Origin: Cornus controversa
Taxonomy: Eukaryota; Streptophyta; Magnoliopsida; Cornales; Cornaceae
Assembly (NCBI GenBank): GCA_026545225.1
Contig: CM048848.1
Location: 23,910,806-23,974,805 of the forward strand
Reading direction: 5' to 3'
Length of the DNA: 64,000 nucleotides
Every line of letters starts with the position of its first letter. Position 1 is the stretch's first letter. The notes under the pieces were generated by a model. That model saw only the letters and a program-made list of their open reading frames with translations, was not told where the DNA came from and did no database searches. Shown piece after piece: positions 45,961-56,554 of the stretch. Made by a program: the position numbers and the translations under genes.

Positions 45961-48900
45961 CTGAGCACATAAGCTCCATTTTTCAACACCAAGCCCCTCC
46001 TAAATTCAAAGATCCGGGTGCTCCGACCATTTCGTGCACCATCGGAAATCAATCTTTTGAAAAAGCACTTCTTGATCTAGGGGCTAGTGTCAATTTGCTT
46101 CCATTCTCAGTTTACCAACAACTAGGTTTGGGGGAACTTAAGCATACCACGGTTGTGTTGCAACTTGCTGACCGTTCGGTGAAGCAACCACGTGGCATCA
46201 TTGAGGATGTCATCATTCAAGTGGACAAATTCTATTTTCCGGTGGACTTCATAGTCCTTGACACGGAACCAGTTCAAAATCCGAATCACCATATCCCTAT
46301 CATTCTAGGTCGTCCATTCTTGGCCACGGCAAACGCTTGCGTTAATTGCCGTACTGGAGTGATGGACATCTCTTTTGGGAATATGAAAGTCCACTTGAAC
46401 ATCTTCAATGCTTCCCACCACACACCCGACGATGAAAGTGAGTGCTTTTGTGTCGATGTTGTGGACGACCTTGTTCAAGAAGCACTTCCTTCTATTCTTT
46501 CCACGGACCCTTTAGAGGCATGCCTAAATCATTTTAACTATGATGATTTTGACATTGAGCAATCCATATGTGAAGTCAATTCCATGCTCGATGTTAATAT
46601 TGTCATGGATTTGCCTAAGTGGAGAGTTCCGAGAGAACCCTTGCCCCCTTTGTCCAAAACTCCCCAAACTCCTTCTTTAATTTCCCCACCATAACTTGAG
46701 CTCAAGCCTCTTCCAGCTACACTCAAGTATGTTTTCTTGGGCGCAAATGAGACCCTTCCAGTCATTATTGCTTCCAATCTCACAAATGATCAAGAATTGG
46801 AACTCATAAAGGTGCTCAAAGAGCACAAAGAAGCAATAGGATGGAGTGTGGTAGATCTTAAGGGAATAGACCCTTCTGTTTGTATGCATCGCATACACTT
46901 GGAAGAGGATGCAAAGACCTCAAGGGAGGCACAACGTCGATTGAATCCAAACATGAAGGACGTTGTAATGAAGGAGGTGGTGAAGCTACTAGATGCGGGG
47001 ATCATATACCCCATCTCTGATAGCAAGTGGGTTAGTCCCACTCAAGTGGTTCCAAAGAAGTCTGGTATTACGGTGCAACCTAATGATAAGGGTGAATTAG
47101 TTCCCCAACGCACCACCACAGGATGGAGAGTGTGCATTGATTATAGGAAATTAAATTCAGCCACTCGGAAAGATCACTTCCCCCTCCCATTCATTGATCA
47201 AATATTGGAGAGATTGGCTGGGCAAAGCTTTTATTGCTTTTTGGATGGATATTCCGGCTATAATCAGGTTGCTATAGACCCGAGGGACCAAGAGAAAACC
47301 ACCTTTACATGTCCCTTCGGCACATTTGCTTATAGACGCATGCCCTTTGGGTTGTGCAATGCACCGGCAACTTTTCAACGGTGTATGATGTCTATCTTCT
47401 CGGACATGGTGGAAAAATTCTTAGAAGTGTTCATGGATGATTTTTCCATTTTTGGGCCTTCATATGAATCATGCCTCCAAAATCTAGCTTGTGTTCTCAA
47501 ATGATGTCAAGAAACCAACCTAATTCTTAGTTGGGAAAAGAGTCATTTTATGGTTCAAGAGGGTATTGTCCTAGGGCATATTGTGTCTAAGCGAGGAATA
47601 GAGGTTGATAAAGCCAAGGTTGAGCTCATTTCCAAACTTCCTCCACCATCCACGGTGAGAGAGATTCGTTCATTCCTTGGGCATGCGGGCTTTTATCGCC
47701 GTTTCATCAAAGACTTTAGCAAGATCTCTCGGCCTTTGTGTCGCCTTCTTGAAAAAGAGTCTTGCTTTACCTTTGATGAAGCGTGCTTTGACGCTTTTGA
47801 AAAACTCCGCGCCATGCTTACAACCGCTCCAATTCTAATCCCTCCAAATTGGGCTCTCCCATTTGAGATTATGTGTGATGCATCCGACTATGCCATGGGT
47901 GCGGTCTTAGGGCAACGAGTAGACAAACTGCCACATGTCATCTATTACGCAAGTAAAACCCTTTCCGAGGCTCAAATCAATTATACCACAACGGAAAAGG
48001 AATTGCTTGCGGTAATATTTGCATTAGACAAATTTTGAGCTTATTTATTAGGTTCAAAGGTCATTGTCTATTCGGACCATGCTGCCCTCTGGCATCTTTT
48101 GGCGAAAAAGGACACCAAGCCTAGGTTGATTCGATGGATACTCTTGTTGCAAGAGTTCAATTTTTAGATTAGAGACAAAAAGGGAACTGAGAATGTGGTA
48201 GCTGACCACCTTTCTAGAATTCTTGTTGAATCCCTTCATAATTCCATTCTAGTTTGTGAATCCTTCCCGGATGAACAACTCTTTGTCATCTCTCAAGAGA
48301 GTATCCCTTGGTATGCGGATGTGGTTAATTATTTGGCAACCGGTAAAATACCATCTTCTTGGACCAAACAAGAGAAGGATCGTTTTCTCTCCCAATCACG
48401 ATCATATTATTGGGACGATCCTCAATTGTTCAAATACTGCCCGATCAAATAATTCGTAAGTGTGTACCCAACAGTGAATTCCAAAGCATTCTTAAATTTT
48501 GTCATACACTCGCTTGTGGGGGACACTTTAGTGCTAAGAAAACCGCAGCAAAAATTCTTCAATGCAGATTTTTCTGGCCGACACTTCATCGGGATGCATA
48601 TTCATTCTGCCGCTCTTGTGAGCGATGTCAGCGCCTTGGCGCGATGTCTCGGAAGGACATGATGCCTCTTAACCCTATTCTTATCATTGAAATATTCGAT
48701 GTGTGGAGCATTGACTTCATGGGACCATTTCCACCCTCTACTGGTCATAAGTACATACTTGTGGCGGTGGACTACGTATCTAAGTGGATAGAGGCCGTTG
48801 TTACCAAAACCAACGATCACGCAGTCGTGGTTAAATTCATTCAAGCTAACATTTTTAGCCAGTTTGGTACGCCTCAGGCCATCATCAGTGACGGAGGTAA

Positions 48901-49609
48901 GCATTTCTGTAACCAGTTCCTTCGAACCTTGCTTCTCAAATACTCCGTCACACACAAAGTAGCCACCCCCTACCATCCTCAAACTAGTGGCCAAGTAGAA
49001 GTATCCAATAGGGAGATTAAGAACATTCTTCAGAAAACTGTTCGGCCCGACCGGAAGGATTGGTCATTGCGACTAAACGATGCATTATGGGCATACCGAA
49101 CCGCATATAAAACTCCCATTGGAATGTCACCTTATCGGTTAGTTTATGGCAAGGCGTGCCATCTTCCGGTTGAATTGGAGCATAAAGCTATGTGGGCCAC
49201 CAAGACCTTCAATTTTGATATGAAACAGGCCGGTTCTAATCGAAAGCTTCAATTAAATGAATTGGAAGAATTGTGACATGACGCGTATGAGAATGCAAAA
49301 ATCTATAAGGCAAAGTCCAAAGCCTTTCATGATCGTAATATTCGAGTCAAAACATTTTCGCCGGGCCAAAAAGTTTGGTTGTACAACTCGCGCCTCCATT
49401 TGTTTCCCAGAAAACTTCGCTCCCGTTGGGATGGTCCATTTTTGGTTAATTCCGTCGCTCCCCACGGAGCGGTGGAATTGAAGGACTTGAAAGATGGCTC
49501 GATGTTCAAAGTAAACGGGCAGCGCTTAAAAGTGTGTGTGGATGACCAAGTCATCACCGAATACGTGGATGTCGTCACTCTGACGGATCCCGTATATTTT
49601 GACTCGTGA
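45961..49609 (+). pseudogene. Pol of A2 (protease, RT, RNase H, integrase)
   Basis: Domains in order: protease (LLDLGASVNLLP near 46077), RT (CIDYRKLNS, FLDGYSGYNQ, MPFGLCNAP, catalytic FMDDFSIFG at about 47431-47457, intact), RNase H (CDASDYAMG near 47877, TEKELLAV near 47992), integrase (HTLACGGHF and CERCQRLG zinc ligands; IDFMG, SDGGKHF and VEVSN catalytic blocks, about 48500-49015), and a C-terminal segment ending LTDPVYFDS at 49609. Breaks: stops at 46692, 47502, 48036, 48165 and 49274, and a one-base loss near 48440. All five stops fit C-to-T changes. Catalytic residues are intact, so the decay looks recent. Confidence 0.92.
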
Positions 49610-49776
49610 GTCGATCCGGATGTCGCGCCATAGACGTGTAAGGTGGCGAAGCCATGGTAGCTATCAAGCTTTCATGATGTCCCTTTTTATCCAAAGTAGG
49701 ATTGTATCTAAGCAGTGTAGTATCTAATTCCCAAAATATCCAAGTCCCTGTAGCATACTTTGCACTGACTGTTTTT
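49610..49776 (+). other. A2 post-pol spacer
   Basis: Short non-coding spacer between the pol stop and the palindrome module. The same text (agacgtgtaaggtgg...gaagccatggtagctatca) occurs after A1 pol at about 56084-56120. Confidence 0.6.
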
Positions 49777-50130
49777 GAGCATTTCGATTGATCAAAACCA
49801 AGATTTCGATCAATCAAAAATTTCGATTGATCGAGAATCTAGTTCGATTGATCGAAAAATTGCAGAGATTTGCCAACTCCAAAGTCCCGAGAGGTGGTAT
49901 TCTTCGATTGCACTTCGATAGGTCTTCGATCGATCGACATCAAATTTCGATTGAAACAATTACAGGTTCGATTAATCGAAGTCAATATGTGATTCAAGGG
50001 AGGAATTTTTGATTGAGTGAAAAGACAATCTCAATCCATCGAAGCTGGTTTCGATTGATCGAAGCAAGATTTCGATCAATCGAAATCTCGATTGATCGAA
50101 ATGCACATTTCGATCAATCGAAATGCACGC
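49777..50130 (+). promoter_or_regulatory. Palindrome module upstream of A2 env-position ORF
   Basis: At least ten palindromes of the tcgattgatcga / tcgatcaatcga type in two groups (about 49777-49850 and 49915-50125). Between them lies 'attgcagagatttgcc...ccgagaggtggtattcttcgatt', which closely parallels a segment of the D LTR (61727-61760). The module ends about 26 bp before the TATA-like box. The A1 counterpart is at 56234-56550. Confidence 0.6.
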
Positions 50131-50155
50131 GGAGCCTGCACGTGAGCCGAAAATC

Positions 50156-50163
50156 TATTTAAA
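50156..50163 (+). promoter_or_regulatory. TATA-like box for A2 env-position ORF
   Basis: tatttaaa in the context aaatctatttaaaccg, followed at about 50190-50230 by a pyrimidine-rich leader (cttcttctcttcctccg). It is placed between the palindrome module and the intron donor, as in a compact plant promoter. There is no expression evidence. Confidence 0.5.
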
Positions 50164-50384
50164 CCGTTGGGCTTCCCTCCCATTTTAAAAGACCATCCGA
50201 CTTCTTCTCTTCCTCCGTGCGATCCAAACCTTCTCCAAGCATTCCCGAGCACTCGATCTGCCATTCCCGATCATCCGCCGCCATCCGACGCAGTCCGATC
50301 CACCGCTAGCATCTGCGCAATCTTCTCTTCGCAGCTGCGCGTGGAGTTTTCATCGGTTGAGCCGTTCATCTTCTTCCTCACGAG

Positions 50385-50771
50385 GTAAGTGATGCATGGC
50401 TACTTTTTGTTTACTCTCTCGCCATTTTTGATAGTTTTACGGCGGAATAAACATAGTTAGATAATGTTGGGGTGGATGGTTGCTATTGCGATATCTGAAT
50501 CGAGTTTTTGTGGGTTTCGGGGGGGTAGGAATTCATGACGGAGTGGGATTTGGCATTTTCTTCATTTCAAACGCTTAGAGTACGGTGTGTAACCGCGGTA
50601 CCTTCGTGTCGGTTGCACCCGTTCACATTGCCTCTTCGAGAGCAACTTTTTGCATTTTTGTCAGTACCTTGGACTAGGACTTCATTTTTATTTTTATTCT
50701 TTTAGTCTAGTAGTAGTTTAACTTTCTTCTTCTTCATCTTTTATTTACGTACCTTTTGGAATCTAGTGCAG
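50385..50771 (+). other. Probable 5'-UTR intron of env-position gene
   Basis: 387 bp. Donor: cacgag/gtaagt at 50385, a full consensus. Acceptor: gaatctagtgcag/ac at 50771, preceded by a T-rich tract (ctttcttcttcttcatctttt) and a branch-like tttaact. The interior is T-rich, as in plant introns. The acceptor could instead be paired with a donor nearer the 5' LTR to give a spliced subgenomic RNA, the route usually proposed for Athila elements. Confidence 0.6.
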
Positions 50772-50785
50772 ACTGTTCCGAGGCC

Positions 50786-52009
50786 ATGGCGAGAGTGAAG
50801 AACACCGCCGGTGCTGTTCGTGACGTGCCCGGGCGAGCCTTCCAGTCTCGGAAGTTCCACCCGGAGCAGGTTTTTGACCTAGCGGAGTTCGAGAGGCATC
50901 CCGACACCGAGTGGACGGTTGCCGAGCTCAGGAGGCGTCGCCTCGACCGGCTATGTGTGCCTCCCACCGATGTGGCACACGAGCGCCTAGTGCAGGTCTT
51001 TTACAAGCATATGACCTACTCCTGCACAGCGCCAGATACACTCGAGACTACCATGGCCACTGTCACGATCACGATTACGCCGAGTCAGATTGCTCATATG
51101 CTCGGCATCCCTCACCAGCAGCCGCCGAACATGGTTGGCCCGGATGGTCAGCCACTCTATAGTGTAGCGCTCCCAGCAGACACCACGCTCTTCTCGATAG
51201 TGATGGACATGTGTGGCGGGGCGTTTACCACGCCCAACCACAACTGCACGTCCAAGTCGATGTGCCCGAGCAGATATTGGTTCCTGGACACCGTTCTCCT
51301 CAAGAACGCGTGTCCGTTGCAGCACGTGGCCGAGCGCAGGGGCGACCTCCTCCGTTGCCTCTATGCTTTCCATACGGGTGCTTGGTTTTCTGTCCCATCG
51401 CTTATCTGGGGGCAGATGCACAAAGTTTGGGATGGCCTCGTCAACAAGAGGAAGAGGAGAGCAGCGAGTTGGTGTCTTCCCTTTCCATTCCTGATCGCTG
51501 CTTTTCTCAGCAGTGCCAGTATACCGGTCAGTCGGACTGACATTCAGTTGACACCGCCCACCCGTTTCACATCTACTCAGTGGGATCGGGTGAGGCGACA
51601 CCTAGAGCGACAGGACCATCAGGGTGATCCATCAGACGATGTAGATATGGATGCCCCAGTGGAGATGGATGAGGGAGAGCCAGCAGGGGCTGAGACAGAG
51701 GACGAGGAGATGGAGGAGGAGGAGATGGATGTCGTTGCAGAGCGGCATGATATCTTAGCGACAGGCTATTCCTGCCTGGCAGCCGACGTAGAGCGGCTCC
51801 AGCAGGGTTTTGACGAGCACGTTCAGGTGACGCAGAGTCAGCTGGCAGGTATTCGGACGGACATTTCTTCATTGGTACAGGGCCAGAGAGCGATCTTAGA
51901 CGAGTTCCGAGCCTTCCGGCAGGATCTGCAGTTCCTGTTCGCAGGTCGAGCCTCCACCTCCACTTCTGCTCCCACCGAGCCACCACCACCACCACCCGCC
52001 CTCGAGTAG
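50786..52009 (+). CDS. Env-position protein of A2, intact
   Basis: 407 residues starting MARVKN. This ATG is chosen because gccATGg is an optimal context, it follows the intron acceptor by 14 bases, and A0 starts at the same codon; an in-frame ATG at 50756 would lie in the intron. The family is the plant retroelement protein found between integrase and 3' LTR; function is unknown. Landmarks: RLVQVFY (about residue 70), YWFLDTVLLKNACP (about 163-176), WGQM, LPFPFLIAAF (about 230), a strongly acidic stretch (about 283-318), a likely coiled coil (about 330-385) and a proline run before the end. No signal peptide; the one hydrophobic patch is short. The GC content is clearly higher than in gag-pol. 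It is the only unbroken A-family copy here. Confidence 0.85.
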   Translation: MARVKNTAGAVRDVPGRAFQSRKFHPEQVFDLAEFERHPDTEWTVAELRRRRLDRLCVPPTDVAHERLVQVFYKHMTYSCTAPDTLETTMATVTITITPSQIAHMLGIPHQQPPNMVGPDGQPLYSVALPADTTLFSIVMDMCGGAFTTPNHNCTSKSMCPSRYWFLDTVLLKNACPLQHVAERRGDLLRCLYAFHTGAWFSVPSLIWGQMHKVWDGLVNKRKRRAASWCLPFPFLIAAFLSSASIPVSRTDIQLTPPTRFTSTQWDRVRRHLERQDHQGDPSDDVDMDAPVEMDEGEPAGAETEDEEMEEEEMDVVAERHDILATGYSCLAADVERLQQGFDEHVQVTQSQLAGIRTDISSLVQGQRAILDEFRAFRQDLQFLFAGRASTSTSAPTEPPPPPPALE

Positions 52010-53807
52010 CTGCACCTTATTCATCTTTTCTGCTTTATTTTCTGTATTTTTCTTTCTTTATTTTTGATAGGCCATGTTGGCCATGTTTAGTTTCTTTTTG
52101 AGTATTCCACCTGCAGGTACACTTTGTACTACAACTCATTTTCAGTTATATGGAATACATTTATATTTTCTTGTATGCCATGTGTTATCTTTACTGTCTT
52201 TTTTTTTTTCTTTTCGTCAAGCTATTTGTTCTCTATACTTTGACTATGTATGTAGTACCGCTTGTCTAATTGTTATATGCGATTCAGTTGATGATTTCTG
52301 TTTATTACCGCCTGGTTTCAATTCCCAATACTGTTGAGATTGCTTCAACACAGTATGGCAGTAATAAAGAAAGGCAGCCCCTTTGCGTGCTATACGTTAG
52401 CGCGCCTGGATAGTCAATATCTTATCGCATAGACCTCTTAGACAATCGGGAAACACCAGTTCAGACCATTAGATTTACAGTGATATTGGCATTGTCTGTT
52501 TGTGCATAATTATTTCATTATGTTCTATTTATCTACTTTTTGTTCCTTGTAATGCTCGTGGTATCCAGTTGGTATTCTGTGCAGATTTTTCTTATTTACA
52601 GGATGACCGCTGCTGTGGAATTCCATTTTTCTCGCATTCTGCCATCCCGGTAACTTCTTTCCTTGCTCTTCTTGTCCAAACATTGAGGACAATGTTGCAT
52701 ATAAGTTTAGGGGTGCGGTATGCTATACCACTTGCATACGCATGCAATGTTCGGTTATTATATTGAGTGTCATTGTAGAGCAGTTTTTTTTTCTTTCTTT
52801 TCTTCTTCTCGATATTTTTGGATGCTTGCCATGATGTCTTGCTTTTTAAAGGAAGTCATTCGAATGAATGTCCGAGGTAAATGCAGCAGGTAGTTAAGAA
52901 CTGTAGCATTGTAAATACCCGCACTTTTGCAAGCTTGATAGTAAGCTAGAACGGTCTACATTATTGTCCAAATTCGAGCACGTACAGTTCTTGCCCTAAA
53001 TTTGTCCTTAACCGCACAAATTCGCACACATGCATTTTAAATTGTGGGGTATAAGTCTGAGGGAGAATTTTTGAAATTTCTGTTTTTATCTGAACAACTT
53101 AGAGAATAAGTTCTTCCGGTTGTTGTAAAAAAAAATAAAAAGAGAAAAATATGCAATAAGCCTTCTCACTAAACAAACCGGATTTCTATGCCTCAAAGCA
53201 AGAAATATTCATGTAAAAGTGTGTAAGGTTGAGCAGTAATAAGCGGGTGGCTTGCTTACGCTCATCGCCTTGTAAGCTCGGTTATTAAGTCCGAGGGGTG
53301 CTTCTTCGCCTAATGCCCTAAAACCAATTGGTTTGGGAGTCATTGGCCCAATGCCGCTACATGGGCTTACAAGAAAGCAAAAAGAGCTAAGCATTGCACG
53401 GTCATCCGCACATGAGCAATCATGAATGTTTTGTGATAATGAAACAGCCGTGTTGAGCATTTTCAATGAGTTTTTCTCTTAAAAACAGATTTGTTCGTTT
53501 TCTTCTCCAAATATGACAAAAGCCACACGTTAGAATGCATGTTCACTTTTCAAAGAGGATTTTGGGGTTGGAACTGTTATAGTTGTTCGGGCTGGCCAGT
53601 ATGTGGGGACTGTCGTTCATTTATAGCTTGTGAAAGTCCATTTTTGCTAATGACCACATGTTCTGTAATACTTGTTGCGTTTGCCAATTGTGAAATGAAT
53701 GGATGAGCGCCCTTTATCTAGTTGATGACTGAGCATGATTAAACTTTTGTATAAGATAGTTGATTTCATTTTTGTAATATTGTATTGCTAAGGGACTAGC
53801 AATATGT
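52010..53807 (+). other. A2 3' non-coding region
   Basis: No coding sequence. It holds a polypurine-like copy after a conserved phrase (ggacaatgttgcatataagtttaggggtgcgg, about 52689-52720) and, at 53180-53400, the block shared with A1, B1 and B2, including tgccctaaaaccaattggtttgggagtca. The shorter open frames here are not conserved between A1 and A2. Confidence 0.65.
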
Positions 53808-53820
53808 AAGTTTGGGGGTG
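53808..53820 (+). promoter_or_regulatory. Polypurine tract of A2
   Basis: aagtttgggggtg abutting the 3' LTR start. Confidence 0.85.
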
Positions 53821-55217
53821 TGATAAGTGTTCAATTCTATGCATTTGAACCATCTTTATTGCATATGTTAGTTCCATTTTTGCGTTTACCGAGATATGTT
53901 TACGGTATTTTTGTGTTTTTGATGTTTTGCAGGTATTGGAGTAAATGGAGCAAAGTTGGAAGCTTTCTGCAGTCAAGAGATGAAATCAGAAAATGTTGCC
54001 AAGGCATCTCGATCAATCGAGATGTGGATTTCGATCAATCGAGATTTCGATTGATCGAAATCTCGATCAATCGAAATGCAATTTCGATCAATCGAAATGC
54101 TGCAGAGCCCACTTGGCCACTTGCTCACCTGCTCTCCCACTTGCAACAAAATTCCCCTTTTTGCACGACTTAGGGGGATTGTCTGACTTGAACAAGACTT
54201 TTGGGGGCCTTCTTGATACAAGAGATATATATAATGACATATATATATATATGGTGGGCCCAAAGGAGCCAAAAAGCATACAAAAAGCACCAAAAGCCAC
54301 ATATCTCATATCTCTCAACATACACATCAGAAGACTTGAGGAGAGACCTTCGGGAGAGGAAGAGAAAAGCTGAACCAGACCAAGAAGCTTCATTCTCTTC
54401 ATCAATGGAAGGGTGCAAGGCAACTATGAGCAACTAACTCTTCTACTAGGGTGTTGGTTTCAACCCCTAGCCATGTAAACTTGTTCATCTTTGTAGCTCT
54501 TGGGGATTTGTAATTAAATGTTGATTATTTAGCCTAGTGATTATGTACACAAATACATTTCTTATATATATTCATTTGATATGGAATTTATTCTTATCTT
54601 AGAGTAGGTTTTGTCACTTGAATGCACAACATTTGCATATTCCACAAGAAGTGCAAATGATGGCTAGATAATGGTGTTTAAATGAATGTGTGATGCTAGT
54701 TTGTATAGACCATGCCAAGACAAGGTAGTTTGGATGCATGTAGTGTTTACGTAGAGAGTAGAGTAATTAGGTAGTTAGTTAGGTTGAAGAGCTATGCTTG
54801 TTGAAGATGGATTATGATAGGTTAGCACACACATTGATCTTTTGATATGTCATTGAGGTCACAAGCCTAATGACATTGTTAGGCATTTAATTAATGAATC
54901 CCATGCTTGCTACACTTATGAACATGTGAATGGCTAGTGGTGGAAACCAACCCTAGTTCTCTCTCCCAACTTTACTCTTTAATTTTATCGTCATTTCATT
55001 TACGCAATAGTTTTAAACACAAAACCAAAAACCTGTTTTTAGAATTAAAGTAGAATTAATCTTTCTTTATGACAATTAACGACTAGTCCTCGTGGGATCG
55101 ATACCCTCAATATAGAACCTTATCTACAAAGATTCGTGCTCTTGCGAGTGGTTAAATTATATTTTGATAAAAAGGGCAAAATTAAGCTTACAATATAATT
55201 TAGTTCCGACCACATCA
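53821..55217 (+). repeat. 3' LTR of A2
   Basis: 1397 bp, tgataagtgttcaattc... to ...accacatca, followed by the second copy of gcggt (55218-55222). It has five palindrome units instead of six. Confidence 0.95.
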
Positions 55218-56060
55218 GCGGTGGACTACGTATCTAAGTGGATAGAGGTCGTTGCTACCAAAACCAATGATCACACAGTTGTGGTTAAGTTCATTCAAGC
55301 TAATATTTTTAGCCGGTTTGGTACGTCTCGGGCCATCATCAGTGACGGAGGTAAACATTTTTGTAACCGGTTCCTTCGAACCTTGCTTACCAAATACTCT
55401 GTCACACACAAAGTAGCCACCCCGTACCATCCTCAAACTAGTGGCCAAGTAGAGGTATCCAATAGGGAGATTAAGAACATTCTTGAGAAAATTGTTCAGC
55501 TAGACCGGAAAGATTGGTCATTGCGACTAAACGATGCATTATGGGCATACCGAACCGCGTATAAAACTCTCATTGGAATGTCACCTTATCGGTTGGTTTA
55601 TGGCAAAGCGTGCCATCTTCCGGTTGAATTGGAGCATAAAGCTATGTGGGCCACTAAAACTTTCAATTTTGACATACAAAAGGCCGGATCTAATCGAAAG
55701 CTTCAATTAAATAAATTGGAAGAATTGCGACATGACGCGTATGAGAACGCTAAAATCTATAAGGCAAAGTCCAAAGCCTTTCATGATCGTAATATTCGAG
55801 TCAAAACATTTTCGCCAGGCCAAAAAGTATAGTTGTACAACTCACGCCTCCATTTGTTTCCTGGAAAACTTTGCTCCCATTGGGATGGTCCATTTTTGGT
55901 TAATTCCGTCACTCCCCACGGAGCGGTGGAATTGAAAGACTTGAAAGACGGATCATTGTTCAAAGTAAACGGGCAGCGCTTAAAGTATGCGTGAATGACC
56001 AAGTTACCACCGAATACGTGGATGTCGTCACTTTGACGGATCCCTTATATTTTGACTCGT
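55218..56060 (+). pseudogene. Integrase of A1 (second part)
   Basis: Resumes at [11 protein letters not shown] exactly where A1 pol stopped at 42274. It has SDGGKHF and VEVSNREI catalytic blocks and continues to TFSPGQKV, then a stop at about 55830. The C-terminal segment is readable to about 56060 with a one-base loss near 55984. Confidence 0.9.
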
Positions 56061-56233
56061 GAGCTGATCCGGACGTCGTGCCATAGACGTGTAAGGTGGT
56101 GAAGCCATGGTAGCTATCATGCTTCCATGATGTCCCTTTTTAATCCAAAGTAGGTTTTGTATCTAAGCAATTTAGTATCTAAATCCCAAAAATCCAAGTC
56201 CATGAAGCATAACTTAAGCTGGCTGTTTTTGAG

Positions 56234-56550
56234 CATCTCGATTGATCGAAACCAAGATCTCGATCAATCGAGATTTCGATTGATCGAGATCTCAGTCTCG
56301 ATTGATCAAAAAATTGCAGAGAGTTGCCAAATCCAAAGTCCCGAGAGGTAGTATTCTTCGATAGCACTTCGATAGGTCCTCGATCGATCGAAATTTTGAT
56401 TAATCGAAATGGGATTTCGATTGATCGAAGTAAAATCTCGATTAATTGAAGTCTCGATCGATCGAAATAAAATCTTGATTCATTGAATAAATCTCGATTG
56501 ATCGAAGGAAAAATCTCGATTCATCGAAGCAGATCTCGATTGATCGAAGT
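56234..56550 (+). promoter_or_regulatory. Palindrome module of A1, promoter deleted
   Basis: About twelve palindromes (atctcgattgatcga types, some with att or gat variants) with the shared 'ttgccaaatccaaagtcccgagaggtagtattcttcga' segment. At about 56550 the array jumps directly into the env-position ORF at the codons for 'PHQQPP', so the TATA-like box, intron, start codon and about 110 codons are lost. Confidence 0.6.
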
Positions 56551-56554
56551 GGGA

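Larger units (their letters stand above)
42275..55217 (+). mobile_element. Complete Athila-type element A2, 12.9 kb
   Basis: The only element in the window with both LTRs, a primer site, a polypurine tract, all coding regions and a target duplication. Order: LTR, tRNA-Asp site, gag, pol, palindrome/TATA/intron leader, env-position ORF, non-coding 3' region, polypurine tract, LTR. It lies in the same orientation inside the integrase of A1, a member of the same family. The pol is broken by point mutations even though the LTRs are nearly identical. Confidence 0.95.

Noticed and set aside
50756-50785. Upstream in-frame start for the env-position ORF
   Set aside because: It falls within the probable intron, and A0 starts at the later ATG.
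50987-51601. 204-residue minus-strand frame opposite the A2 env-position ORF
   Set aside because: A shadow frame from high GC3 on the other strand; no homologue pattern.
50786-52009. Calling the env-position protein a true envelope glycoprotein
   Set aside because: No signal peptide, no transmembrane anchor and an acidic coiled-coil C-terminus; position alone does not justify it.
53311-53326. ccctaaa as a plant telomere repeat
   Set aside because: A single copy inside a conserved hairpin, not a tandem array.
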